A stretch of DNA of 64,000 bases, from the NCBI RefSeq assembly GCF_003073175.1, contig NZ_QBBX01000007.1:113658-177657 (forward strand). The letters are read 5' to 3'. Below the pieces are notes generated by a model, which was not told the DNA's origin, searched no databases, and saw nothing but the letters and a program-made list of their open reading frames with translations. This document shows, piece after piece, positions 34,610-43,080 of the stretch. Within the stretch, counting starts at the first letter, position 1, and each line of letters begins with the position of its first letter. Source of the stretch: Peribacillus acanthi. GTDB taxonomy: Bacteria; Bacillota; Bacilli; Bacillales; DSM-1321. A program made the position numbers and the translations under genes.

Positions 34610-34714
34610 ATGACTAAGAAGACGAAAAAAGACGGTGGCACAAAGCAAAACAAAACACAAAAACCTAAAGGCAAAACGTCTGGTTCTGCCAACGGTCAAA
34701 ACGGCTATCACTAA
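34610..34714 (+). CDS. Small basic Lys/Gly/Gln-rich protein (34 aa)
   Basis: Starts MTKKTKKDGGTKQNKTQK and ends GSANGQNGYH. AAGGAGAG precedes the ATG, and a strong terminator follows the stop. Very basic and disordered, like minor small acid-soluble spore proteins, but no family was recognised. Confidence 0.6.
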   Translation: MTKKTKKDGGTKQNKTQKPKGKTSGSANGQNGYH

Positions 34715-34719
34715 GTAAA

Positions 34720-34748
34720 AAGGCTTGCCCATAAGTGGGCAAGCCTTA
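34720..34748. terminator. Terminator of the 34-aa gene
   Basis: Perfect 12-base arms AAGGCTTGCCCA and TGGGCAAGCCTT around TAAG. Confidence 0.85.
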
Positions 34749-34825
34749 CATAATTAACTCGATGGAATTAACAAATAACTTAAGCTTATGGCAATAATTG
34801 AAGATCTATAAATTAGCCGGTATCT

Positions 34826-36757
34826 TTATGATCGTAAAAGTCTTAGGCTATTTAAAATTACTAAAATTGTACTTCCTTCATGTCCAATCACACCATATGG
34901 GAGATCGAGAACCTGAAGAAAATTCGAAGAAATTAAGAACATGATGACCGTAATAGAGAAAATAACGTTTTGTTTGATGATTCGGTTCATCTTTCTTGAA
35001 AGAGCAATCGCTTCAGCAATTTTAGGTAAGTCGTTTTTCATTAATACAATATCGGCTGTTTCTAATGCTACGTCCGTTCCTTCTCCCATTGCTATTCCCA
35101 CGGATGCGCTTGCCAATGCGGGTGCGTCATTGATTCCATCTCCAACCATGGCAACAGTATGGTATTTTTCTTTTAAAAGCTTAACTTCATCAACTTTTGT
35201 TTCTGGTAGGCATTCCGCCACAAACGCATCAATATGGCTTTCTGAAGCGATAACTTGGGCAGTTTTTTCACTGTCCCCCGTCAACATGACAGTATGGATT
35301 CCTTGAGAACGCAACGTTTCAATTGCTTTACTCGTTTCTTCCCTAACGACATCCTTCAATGCTAAAAGTCCTGCAATTCCTTGCCCATCACTTGCAAAAA
35401 CAATCGTCTTACCTTCTGCAGCTAGTTTCTGATAAATTCCATCCTGAAAAGCTTCTGCTGCTTCTTTTCCAATGAAATCCACTTTACCGATTTTCCATTT
35501 AACGCCTTCTAGATTTGCTTGTACGCCCCATCCACTTATATCTTCCATTTGATCAGGCTTATTTAATGGTTGAGAATTAATTTGTTTTACATATTTAGTT
35601 ATTGATTGTGCCAGTGGATGATTAGAGTATTGTTCTATCGAGCCAACATTGTATAGGAATGATTCTCTTGTATAGTCTTCGCGAAACAACACATCCGTAA
35701 CTTCTGGTCTTCCTTTTGTTAATGTCCCAGTTTTATCAAAGGCAATAGCTCTCAAGTTCCCTAAATTCTCTAAGTGGATGCCTCCTTTAAAAAGAATTCC
35801 TTTTTTGGCGCCATTAGAGATAGCGGAAAGGGTAGCAGGCATAATGGAAGCCACTAACGCACAAGGAGAAGCAACAACTAACAAAATCATAGATCGATAA
35901 AAAGTTTCAGTCCAACTCCATCCTAATAGGAAATGGGGGAGAACCATCATGACAAGTACCGTAGCTAAAACAACCTTCACATAAGTCCCTTCAAACTTCT
36001 CGATGAAAAGTTGGGAAGGTGATTTTTCACTTTGAGCAGATTGAACGAGTTGAATGATTTTTTGAAATAATGTATCTTGGTTCAATTTTGTAATCGTTAC
36101 CGTAATGGTTCCACGTAGGTTTACAGTTCCCGCAAAGACCTCATCATCGACTTTCTTGTTGACGGGTAATGACTCTCCAGTAATAGCAGCTTCATCAATA
36201 TGTGTTTGCCCTTCTGAGATGACTCCGTCGGATGGAACACGTTCTCCAGCTTTCACAAGAATTTTATCTCCGATAATCAGTTGGGAAACGTGAACTTTTT
36301 CTTCCTTCCCAGTAGGAGAGATTCTAAGTGCCTCTTCAGGTTGAAGCTCCATTAATGATGAAATTTCTTTATGGCTTTTGTTCATAGTGTAGGTTTCTAG
36401 CGCCCCACTAACTGCAAATATGAAAATTAATATGGCCCCTTCTGTCCAATAACCAATGATAGCAGAACCAATGGCTGCGAAAATCATCAACATCTCAACA
36501 TTAAGCTCTTTGTTCTCAATAGTTTCTTCGATTCCTTCTTTCGCTTTTGCAAACCCACCGATTATGAATGCGAGGACATAAGCAACTATGGAAGCTGTTT
36601 CTTGCCCCTCATTTGAAAAAAACCATCCTAAAGCAATTAATAGCCCGCATACTCCAGCAGCAACTAATTCAATATGGGGAAGAATCTTTTTCCATACGGA
36701 TTCTTTTGAATCATTTTGTTCAGTGGTATGATTTAAAGCATTTGCATTTGAGCCCAT
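34826..36757 (-). CDS. zosA: Heavy-metal P1B-type ATPase, ZosA-like
   Basis: A 643-residue metal-transporting ATPase. There is no N-terminal CxxC metal-binding domain. The membrane SPC motif is in VVASPCALVASIMPATLSA; other marks are actuator TGES (AAITGESLPV), phosphorylation DKTGTLTKG, SHPLAQSI HP-locus, and GDGINDAPALA. The sequence follows B. subtilis ZosA along its length (end: GVIGHEGSTILVILNSLRLL). Known: ZosA takes part in zinc transport under peroxide stress and is PerR-regulated. A GAGGAG ribosome site precedes the ATG. Confidence 0.92.
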   Translation of the reverse strand: MGSNANALNHTTEQNDSKESVWKKILPHIELVAAGVCGLLIALGWFFSNEGQETASIVAYVLAFIIGGFAKAKEGIEETIENKELNVEMLMIFAAIGSAIIGYWTEGAILIFIFAVSGALETYTMNKSHKEISSLMELQPEEALRISPTGKEEKVHVSQLIIGDKILVKAGERVPSDGVISEGQTHIDEAAITGESLPVNKKVDDEVFAGTVNLRGTITVTITKLNQDTLFQKIIQLVQSAQSEKSPSQLFIEKFEGTYVKVVLATVLVMMVLPHFLLGWSWTETFYRSMILLVVASPCALVASIMPATLSAISNGAKKGILFKGGIHLENLGNLRAIAFDKTGTLTKGRPEVTDVLFREDYTRESFLYNVGSIEQYSNHPLAQSITKYVKQINSQPLNKPDQMEDISGWGVQANLEGVKWKIGKVDFIGKEAAEAFQDGIYQKLAAEGKTIVFASDGQGIAGLLALKDVVREETSKAIETLRSQGIHTVMLTGDSEKTAQVIASESHIDAFVAECLPETKVDEVKLLKEKYHTVAMVGDGINDAPALASASVGIAMGEGTDVALETADIVLMKNDLPKIAEAIALSRKMNRIIKQNVIFSITVIMFLISSNFLQVLDLPYGVIGHEGSTILVILNSLRLLRS

Positions 36758-36834
36758 CTTTTTCTCCTCCTTAACTTAATCATTTGATTGAATGAGAAAG
36801 ATATTCATCGTCAATACCCTTAAAAAACACGAAA

Positions 36835-36858
36835 GCTGTCATCTGAAGAGATGACAGC
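36835..36858 (-). terminator. Hairpin in the zosA leader (possible attenuator)
   Basis: GCTGTCATCT, loop GAAG, AGATGACAGC. On the zosA strand it is followed by TTTCGTGTTTTTT, an imperfect T-run, about 78 bases before the start codon. Confidence 0.5.
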
Positions 36859-36939
36859 ACAAAATGAAAAAATAAATAGATATTTGGTTACATTTATCCT
36901 ACCATAAAGGATATGCAAAAAGAAATTAATTTGTACTTA

Positions 36940-36954
36940 TTCTAATTATTAAAT
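36940..36954. promoter_or_regulatory. PerR-like box between zosA and the DMT gene
   Basis: TTCTAATTATTAAAT fits TTATAATNATTATAA at 11 of 14 fixed positions. AT-rich DNA produces such matches by chance; support comes only from zosA being PerR-controlled in B. subtilis. Confidence 0.3.
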
Positions 36955-36971
36955 TTAGAGGCAGGTAACAC

Positions 36972-37916
36972 ATGTTTAAGGCGGAACGTTTTTTTACACA
37001 TCCAGTTGGAATCATTCTCTCAGCAGGAAGCGCGGCTTTTCTATGGGGAAGTGCATTTCCGGCTATAAAACTAAGCTATGGGCTGTTAGATATCCAGCCA
37101 CATGAGAGTAGTGAAATGCTATTATTTGCAGGCTATCGATTTATCTTGGCTGCATTTTTGATTTTTATTTTTTTAGTAATTACAAAGCAACAAATTCTAC
37201 TTCAAAAAACTCATATCAAGCCACTAGTTAAAATTGGTGTATTTCAGACTTTCATTCAATATGTTCTCTTTTATATTGGTTTAAGTTATTCAAGTGGTGT
37301 CCAAGGATCGATCATTGCGGGAACAACGACATTCTTCCAAATTTTATTTGCCCATTTTTTATATCATAATGACAAATTAAGTATGAGAAAGGGGTGGGGA
37401 CTTTTACTAGGGTTTGGTGGGGTCATTGCCGTCAATATCAGTAAAGGTGATCTAACGATGGATTTTGGCTTAGGAGAGGTTCTATTATTAATCGCAATGG
37501 CTTCTGGTGGATACGGGAATATCTTAGCCCGAAATGCCAGCAAACATATGGAAGTGGGTTACATCACAAGTTATGAAATGATTTTTGGTGCTCTAGGTCT
37601 TATCATGCTTGCAATACCAGGAGTGGGACTATTTCCATTTTCATTTACATGGGAAGCGGCAGGATTGTTACTATATCTATCATTCTTGTCAGCGGCAGGA
37701 TATATATTATGGAATAATGTGATGAAATATAATCAAGTGGGGAAAATCTCGGTTTACCTATTCTTAATGCCTGTCTTTGGAGTGTTTCTTTCATCAGTAA
37801 TCTTGAACGAATCGTTAAGTTCATTTGTATTTCTCGGTTTATTATTAGTTACAGCAGGAATTGTGATAGTTAATCGTGGAGAAAAATCAAATAAACCAGA
37901 AGAAGTTGACTTCTAA
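36972..37916 (+). CDS. EamA/DMT-family transporter
   Basis: A 314-residue membrane protein with ten helices in two EamA repeats: GSAAFLWGSAFPAIKL (helix 1) and MASGGYGNILARNAS (second half), ending LLLVTAGIVIVNRG. Such proteins export amino acids or metabolites; the substrate cannot be told. GAGGCAGG is the ribosome site. Confidence 0.9.
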   Translation: MFKAERFFTHPVGIILSAGSAAFLWGSAFPAIKLSYGLLDIQPHESSEMLLFAGYRFILAAFLIFIFLVITKQQILLQKTHIKPLVKIGVFQTFIQYVLFYIGLSYSSGVQGSIIAGTTTFFQILFAHFLYHNDKLSMRKGWGLLLGFGGVIAVNISKGDLTMDFGLGEVLLLIAMASGGYGNILARNASKHMEVGYITSYEMIFGALGLIMLAIPGVGLFPFSFTWEAAGLLLYLSFLSAAGYILWNNVMKYNQVGKISVYLFLMPVFGVFLSSVILNESLSSFVFLGLLLVTAGIVIVNRGEKSNKPEEVDF

Positions 37917-37924
37917 ATTCAAAG

Positions 37925-37969
37925 AAGATAAAAGCACTTGCCATAATAGTGGCCAGTGCTTTTATCTTT
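37925..37969. terminator. Bidirectional terminator between DMT and MFS genes
   Basis: AAGATAAAAGCACT pairs with AGTGCTTTTATCTT; inner GCCA/TGGC. Confidence 0.9.
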
Positions 37970-39144
37970 TACGTAACAGAATGTACTGTAGTTTCTATTT
38001 CCTTTGGTCTGAACAGTAATAATGCAATAAAAATAGTGAACAACATAACACTAATGACGAAGAAAAAGGCATTATTAAAGTATTGAATGACAATTCCTCC
38101 TAAAAAAGGACCTGAAATACTACCAACGCTAAAGAGAATCCCACACATTAGATTACCGGCCGGCAGAAGATTTTTAGGGAGTAAATCTGCCATGTACGTA
38201 ATCCCTAATGAAAAAGTCGAGCCTGTCATCATACCAGCAAGCAGGAAACAAATAAAAAGAATGACCCCTGAATGTTGAAATAGACCAGCTACAGTAAAGC
38301 ACAGAAATCCAGACATCATAACAATTAATAAAACATTCTTTCTTCCGTACTTATCACTCACATAGCCCAATGGGAATTGAAACAGGATTGCTCCTACAGC
38401 AAAAGCAGGCAATAAAATGGATACATCCTTAATATCCATACCTATACGAAGAGCGTATACTGGAAAATTCCCATTCATGGTTGATTCGAGAAATCCATAA
38501 CCGAACGGAGGTAAAAATGCCACCCAAGCATATTTGCAAACCTTCCCAAATCTTTGTAGCGTTCCAAGAAAATTAGACGTTTCTACCCCTTGATCTGGCT
38601 TTTCATTTTGTAAGAAAAAGACTGTAGTCCAAGCAATTAGACTGATTAGTGAAGATATGATAAAAGGTAAAGCCTCACTGATTTCAATTAAACGTGTCAT
38701 CAATGGCCCAATAGCAAAACCAAGTCCAAAGAAGATTCCGTAAATCGATATATTTCTACCTCTTCGATTTTCAGGGGAAGAGGCTGTGATCCACGTCTGA
38801 GTGGAAAAGTGCAGCATATGGTCTCCAATCCCAATCATTAATCGAAGAAAGAACCAGAACCAGAAAGATTTCCATAAAGGAAAAAGCGCCAATGCAAGAA
38901 ATACCGCTGCTCCTCCAACAATAATAATCGGTTTATACCCAAATCTTCTTAAAGGACCCTCCATTAATGGGGAAACTAAGAGGATTCCTAAATATAAGCC
39001 TGTAGCATGAAAACCGTTCATTGAAGAACTTACCCCATCGTTTTCGAAAATAATGGCAATTAAAGGCAATAACATACCTTGAGAAAAACCAGATATACCA
39101 ACAATGGTAACTAAAATCCACAATCGCTTCATAGATGTATCCAT
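37969..39144 (-). CDS. MFS transporter, YfkF-like
   Basis: A 391-residue, 12-helix MFS protein. Motif A occurs as GPLRRFGYKPIII (loop 2-3) and again as GYVSDKYGRKNVLLIV (loop 8-9). The start at 39144 is chosen because AAAGGAG lies 7 bases upstream. By position, between zosA/DMT and chaA, it matches B. subtilis yfkF, a putative efflux protein. Substrate unknown. Confidence 0.88.
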   Translation of the reverse strand: MDTSMKRLWILVTIVGISGFSQGMLLPLIAIIFENDGVSSSMNGFHATGLYLGILLVSPLMEGPLRRFGYKPIIIVGGAAVFLALALFPLWKSFWFWFFLRLMIGIGDHMLHFSTQTWITASSPENRRGRNISIYGIFFGLGFAIGPLMTRLIEISEALPFIISSLISLIAWTTVFFLQNEKPDQGVETSNFLGTLQRFGKVCKYAWVAFLPPFGYGFLESTMNGNFPVYALRIGMDIKDVSILLPAFAVGAILFQFPLGYVSDKYGRKNVLLIVMMSGFLCFTVAGLFQHSGVILFICFLLAGMMTGSTFSLGITYMADLLPKNLLPAGNLMCGILFSVGSISGPFLGGIVIQYFNNAFFFVISVMLFTIFIALLLFRPKEIETTVHSVT

Positions 39145-39230
39145 AATGGCTCCTTTCATAACAAATTTCATGTTACTTAGTAATAGTGGATTAGGCAATA
39201 CTAATTTGAGGTAATGAATCGGAGAAAGTC

Positions 39231-39259
39231 TTTAGAAAGTTTATTTAAAAAGGTATAAT
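39231..39259 (+). promoter_or_regulatory. SigA promoter of the osmC-like/chaA unit
   Basis: TTTAGA (39231-39236), 17-base spacer, perfect TATAAT (39254-39259), about 40 bases before the first gene. Confidence 0.65.
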
Positions 39260-39300
39260 ATTCCTTATTTATTAGCAAATTTATGGGAGGGGGATTTTGA

Positions 39301-39681
39301 TTGGAGTTCAAAATGAAAGAGAAAGGCTTCATAACAGAGTTACCATACGGAGACCTTCATGTTTCAGGGAATGAGGAATATGGGTTTCGCCCATACCAAC
39401 TTCTAGTTTCTTCGATTGCTGTATGTAGTGGGGGAGTCCTAAAGTCCATATTGGAAAAAATGAGAATGGAAGTCGAGGATATCTCAGTCAAAACAGAGGT
39501 TGAACGGAACGCTGAGGAAGCTAATCGAGTTGAGAAAATTCACCTTCACTTTGTACTACGCGTACCAAATGCAGACCTAAATAAGATTGAGAAGGCAGTT
39601 CATTTAGCCAATAAAAATTGCCCAATGGTTCAATCGGTTAAGGGAAGTATTGATATTAATGAAAGCTTTGAACTTATTTGA
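39301..39681 (+). CDS. OsmC/Ohr-family protein
   Basis: A 126-residue OsmC-like protein with GFRPYQLLVSSIAVCSGGVLKSILEKMRM (first cysteine near residue 46) and VHLANKNCPMVQSVKG (second cysteine), the pair that reduces peroxides in this family. The start is TTG at 39301, 7 bases after GGAGGGGG; the ATG at 39313 is too far away. Likely cotranscribed with chaA. Confidence 0.87.
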   Translation: MEFKMKEKGFITELPYGDLHVSGNEEYGFRPYQLLVSSIAVCSGGVLKSILEKMRMEVEDISVKTEVERNAEEANRVEKIHLHFVLRVPNADLNKIEKAVHLANKNCPMVQSVKGSIDINESFELI

Positions 39682-39709
39682 TGTATATTTCAGATAGCGA
39701 GGAAACTAT

Positions 39710-40768
39710 ATGGCGAATAAAATATTTTTAATTCTTGTACTTGCTGGTGTACCGTTATCCGTAGCTGGCTCACTCATGCATTGGCCAAGTGTTATCATGT
39801 TTGGCGTGTACTGTTTAACAATTATTGCATTGGCAAGTTTTATGGGGAGAGCAACCGAAAGTTTAGCGGTTGTAATGGGGCCTAGAATAGGTGGATTGTT
39901 AAATGCCACTTTTGGTAATGCGGTCGAGTTAATCATTTCAATTTTTGCTTTAAAAGCCGGATTAGTTGGTGTGGTACTAGCATCCTTAACAGGTTCAGTT
40001 CTTGGTAACTTACTACTAGTAGCGGGGCTTTCATTCTTTGTGGGGGGATTAAAGTTTAAAAGACAAACCTTCAATGTTTTTGATGCTAGACACAATGCGG
40101 GCTTATTGGTTTTTGCCGTAGTGGTTGCGTTTGTAATTCCTGAAGTGTTCGCGCAAACAATGAATGAGACAAAAACTATTTCATTAAGCGTAGGTATTTC
40201 CATAATCTTGATTCTTTTATATTTAGCTGCTCTTTTCTTCAAGCTTGTTACTCATCGTGGGGTATACCAGCATGGGGAAAATGGTAGTCATCATGAGGAA
40301 GAAACACCTGAATGGAGTAAGGGAAAGGCAATGCTTATTTTACTTTTAGCTACTGTGGCTGTTGCTTATGTCTCTGAAAATCTTGTTCATACATTTGAAG
40401 TGGTGGCTGAATCATTTGGTTGGACAGAACTATTCATTGGGGTTATCATCGTTGCGATTGTCGGTAATGCGGCAGAGCATGCATCCGCTATCATCTTTGC
40501 CTATAAGAATAAGATGGATATTGCAGTAGAAATTGCAGTCGGATCGACATTACAAATTGCGATGTTCGTTGCACCAGTACTTGTATTAATATCATTAATG
40601 TTCCCAACAGCGATGCCGTTAGTATTCTCCATGCCGGAATTGATCGCAATGGTAACATCAGTATTCTTGATGATTGTGATTTCCAATGACGGAGAAACAA
40701 ACTGGTTTGAGGGAGTAACGCTATTAGCAGCCTATTTAATCATGGGAATTGGATTTTTCTTACTATAA
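39710..40768 (+). CDS. chaA: Calcium/proton antiporter, CaCA family
   Basis: A 352-residue, 11-helix exchanger resembling B. subtilis YfkE/ChaA. The two inverted alpha-repeats carry the calcium-binding motifs GNAVELIIS (near residue 68) and GNAAEHASAI (near 251). Known: it exports calcium from the cytoplasm in exchange for protons. The loop HGENGSHHEEETPEW between the halves is acidic and histidine-rich. GCGAGGA precedes the ATG. Confidence 0.94.
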   Translation: MANKIFLILVLAGVPLSVAGSLMHWPSVIMFGVYCLTIIALASFMGRATESLAVVMGPRIGGLLNATFGNAVELIISIFALKAGLVGVVLASLTGSVLGNLLLVAGLSFFVGGLKFKRQTFNVFDARHNAGLLVFAVVVAFVIPEVFAQTMNETKTISLSVGISIILILLYLAALFFKLVTHRGVYQHGENGSHHEEETPEWSKGKAMLILLLATVAVAYVSENLVHTFEVVAESFGWTELFIGVIIVAIVGNAAEHASAIIFAYKNKMDIAVEIAVGSTLQIAMFVAPVLVLISLMFPTAMPLVFSMPELIAMVTSVFLMIVISNDGETNWFEGVTLLAAYLIMGIGFFLL

Positions 40769-40785
40769 AAAAATAAGAATAAAAA

Positions 40786-40826
40786 AGACTCTGCATGTAT
40801 GATACAATTTGCAGAGTCCTTTTTAT
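40786..40826. terminator. Bidirectional terminator after chaA
   Basis: GACTCTGCA and TGCAGAGTC with A/T runs on both flanks. It also ends a predicted reverse-strand RNA. Confidence 0.9.
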
Positions 40827-41071
40827 ATGGTCATAATTTCTGTTAAGTACATAATACAATCCAGACTATCTTGATTCTTCGAAAGAATGCAACTTCCTAC
40901 ACAACAAGCAGGGGTATTCATGTCGAACGATCGTAGATAACTTTCTCGGATGCTCACCAACCTTATTGTTTATTTTTAGACTGAAAATCTTTTTTGTTGA
41001 ATATATTCTCGATAGACAACCTCCCTTTATTTGTGGACTAAGATGTAAAAATCGCCTCCTTTTTAAAGGGT
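40786..41071 (-). ncRNA. Candidate noncoding RNA on the reverse strand
   Basis: The 396 bases between chaA and the YczE-like gene have no convincing ORF. On the reverse strand, however, a strong promoter (41078-41106) and terminator (40786-40826) bracket about 285 bases. The RNA would carry two AGGAGG/GGGAGG purine blocks (near 41060 and 41018) not followed by start codons at usable spacing. A GTG-started 44-codon frame (40823-40957, with ACCVGSC) has no ribosome site. No known RNA family recognised. Confidence 0.4.
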
Positions 41072-41077
41072 AAGGTT

Positions 41078-41106
41078 ATTATATCGTTCATTTAGAGAAA
41101 AGTAAA
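41078..41106 (-). promoter_or_regulatory. SigA-type promoter, reverse strand
   Basis: On the reverse strand TTTACT (41101-41106), exactly 17 bases, perfect TATAAT (41078-41083). No annotated gene lies downstream on this strand before the terminator. Confidence 0.6.
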
Positions 41107-41164
41107 TATTCTAAATTTTACAAAAACATTACAATTTAAGTTTTAAAAGAAAAGGGGATTCATA

Positions 41165-41773
41165 TTGAAGCTGTCGAAGAGAATAGCATTATTTGTGGGA
41201 GGAATCTTAATCCTCACACTAGGAATAAGTATGACAATTAAGGCTAATATCGGGACTGGTGCCTGGGACGCTTTGAACGTAGGTCTTTCTAAAAAAGTAG
41301 GATTGACGATTGGGAATTGGGTTTTCTTAAGTGGTGTGTTTTTAATGTTTGTTAATGCGTATCTGTTAAGAGAGAAGCCTCGTGTTCTTTCACTAGGAAC
41401 GATATTTGTAATCGGGATGTTTGTTGATTTTTGGATGATCATTGTTTTAAAAGATTGGGCACCTGTTACTCCTATCTGGAAACTAACAACATTGTTAAGC
41501 GGTATTGCAGTAATTTCAATTGGTGTAGCCATTTATTTATTACCGAAGTTTCCACCTGGACCGATGGATATACTTATGTTGGCTATCCACCAACGCTTCA
41601 AGGTCAACTTGATGGCTGCGAAGACCATTGGGGAATTATTTGGACTCATACTTGCATTTCTAATTGGGGGTCCTATTGGTGTTGGAACATTAATCATTAC
41701 TTTCTTAATTGGGCCACTGGTACAGTTGTTTTTCCCTGTGGTTGAAAGGTGGTTGGGTGAACCAACTTCCTAG
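41165..41773 (+). CDS. YczE/YitT-like membrane protein
   Basis: A 202-residue membrane protein with five to six helices. GTGAWDALNVGLSKKVGLTIGNW is the YczE/YyaS hallmark, repeated in weaker form as PPGPMDILMLAIHQRF. The start is TTG at 41165 behind AAAAGGGG. Function unknown; YczE-type proteins have been tied to regulation of secondary metabolite synthesis in Bacillus. Confidence 0.82.
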   Translation: MKLSKRIALFVGGILILTLGISMTIKANIGTGAWDALNVGLSKKVGLTIGNWVFLSGVFLMFVNAYLLREKPRVLSLGTIFVIGMFVDFWMIIVLKDWAPVTPIWKLTTLLSGIAVISIGVAIYLLPKFPPGPMDILMLAIHQRFKVNLMAAKTIGELFGLILAFLIGGPIGVGTLIITFLIGPLVQLFFPVVERWLGEPTS

Positions 41774-41847
41774 AAGTATGTGCATAGTAAATTCTTTTTG
41801 AGCTAACAATAGAAGCAAATGATTTTTTGCTCAGAAGGAGTGCACAT

Positions 41848-42666
41848 ATGAAACGATTAGCATTTTTAACAGTTGGATTTGTACTATCTTTACAGCTTTT
41901 TATCGGGGCTAATGTTTTTGCCACTTCCATTGAGGTGGGTGGTAAGCCATCAGGTCCTATACCTATCCCGTCTTCGGTTTTGAATATCGCTAAGGAGAAT
42001 ACTTATCCAAACTCAACACAGGATTTACCGTATCTTCAGCCTAGTGAACTCACTCAAAAATTAATCGATTCTTCAAAAGTGAAAATCGAAAACCCAGAAC
42101 TGATTCATATGTTAAACGAATCTACAGTCTCGAAAGCACCGTTGGCATTTGGCTATAGAGCTACCATTTATTTAGGACATTGGGCTCTTAATTACGAGTC
42201 GACGGAAACTGCACCGAATTGGGAATACCAAAAAATTAATACAAATTATTTTGATAATAGAGGCGGTACAAAAAACTACCAAATCCATTATGTCCAAGAA
42301 GCACAGAAGATTGTAAAAGGTGGACTAACAGCCAAAATTCCTGCAGCAGATGACGTACAAAAGATGATGATTATCAAAGCTGCAAAGAAAACAAATCTTC
42401 CACTTTCATTCGATACTGTTGTTGGTGGAGGAACGAAAAAAGACCAAGTATACAATATCCCTCCGAAAAGACTTGGATATTTATATGCTTATGCTTCCGC
42501 TGTAAATGAAAAAGGAAAAGTAACTTACGGTGAAGTGTTTCTTGTTCTAAAGGGCAATAAAAAATCAATTGTAGTTAAAAACGTAACCCAACAAGGAATT
42601 GGGGCTTGGATTCCAGTTCAAGATCATTTAGCGTTTGGTTTCCTAGCTACAGAAAGACCAAGATAG
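41848..42666 (+). CDS. yfkD: YfkD-family exported protein
   Basis: A 272-residue protein with a Sec signal peptide (MKRLAFLTVGFVLSLQLFIGANVFA) and the YfkD domain (GYRATIYLGHWALNYES; NYFDNRGG; KRLGYLYAYASAVNEKGKVTYGEVFLVLKG). AGAAGGAG lies before the ATG at 41848; the longer frame starts upstream of it. Function unknown. Position next to YfkAB matches B. subtilis. Confidence 0.9.
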   Translation: MKRLAFLTVGFVLSLQLFIGANVFATSIEVGGKPSGPIPIPSSVLNIAKENTYPNSTQDLPYLQPSELTQKLIDSSKVKIENPELIHMLNESTVSKAPLAFGYRATIYLGHWALNYESTETAPNWEYQKINTNYFDNRGGTKNYQIHYVQEAQKIVKGGLTAKIPAADDVQKMMIIKAAKKTNLPLSFDTVVGGGTKKDQVYNIPPKRLGYLYAYASAVNEKGKVTYGEVFLVLKGNKKSIVVKNVTQQGIGAWIPVQDHLAFGFLATERPR

Positions 42667-42672
42667 AAAAAA

Positions 42673-43044
42673 AGTGCGACTTACGCACTCTTTCAGATTG
42701 TCGACAAAAGACATCGAGAGGCCTCCCTCTCGATGTCTTTTGTCATTTTTGGATAGGATTGCGGTTAAAATACGTTGATTTCCGCTCCAGGCACTTGCTT
42801 TCCGGGGGGTAGGCGGTGAGCTTCCTCGTCGCTAACGCTCCTGCGGGAGGAGTGTGAAGCTTGAGACCCCGCAAGGAGCATAGCGACTGAGGAGGCTCAA
42901 GTCACACCCCGCGGAAAGCGTTCGCCAGGAACGGAAATCAACGGATTATCTAGTATATAAATTATTTTAATTGAAAAAGACTGTAGACAAACTCTTAATT
43001 CTTAGAGTTTGTCTACAGTCTGAAAGAGTGCGACTTACGCACTC
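42673..43044. repeat. Nested inverted-repeat element (outer frame)
   Basis: The outer ends are inverted repeats: the left end reads AGTGCGACTTACGCACTC then TTTCAGATTGTCGACAAA, and the right end gives its near-complement (TTTGTCTACAGTCTGAAA, then GAGTGCG...CGCACTC). Each end has a self-complementary GTGCG/CGCAC hairpin. Inside come two long hairpins: 19-base perfect arms at 42703-42721/42726-42744, and 17-base perfect arms at 42978-42994/43005-43021. They flank the GC-rich repeat at 42773-42943. No transposase gene. Some hairpins also end yfkD and yfkAB. Confidence 0.75.
42773..42943. repeat. GC-rich imperfect palindrome, MITE-like
   Basis: The 171 bases begin CGTTGATTTCCG and end CGGAAATCAACG. 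An inner stem pairs GAGCTTCCTCGTCGCT with AGCGACTGAGGAGGCTC, and CTCCTGCGGG with CCCGCAAGGAG. It is clearly richer in G+C than the flanks. It resembles dispersed intergenic repeats of Bacillaceae that carry CCTCGTCGCT and CTCCTGCGGG blocks. Copy number in this genome cannot be judged from one window. Confidence 0.75.
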
Positions 43045-43080
43045 TTTTTTTGTGGTTAATTATGATAGTGAATTGAGTAA

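Noticed and set aside
40823..40957. Reverse-strand 44-codon frame with an ACCVGSC cysteine cluster, as a possible peptide substrate for YfkAB
   Set aside because: GTG start without a ribosome site at usable spacing, and the frame ends within the terminator stem. Kept only as an alternative to the noncoding RNA.
41431..41745. 104-codon frame inside the YczE-like gene
   Set aside because: Same-strand shadow frame with tryptophan/cysteine-rich noise; no ribosome site.
42673..43048. CRISPR array
   Set aside because: Repeats are two inverted ends and unlike hairpins, not regularly spaced direct repeats; no cas genes.
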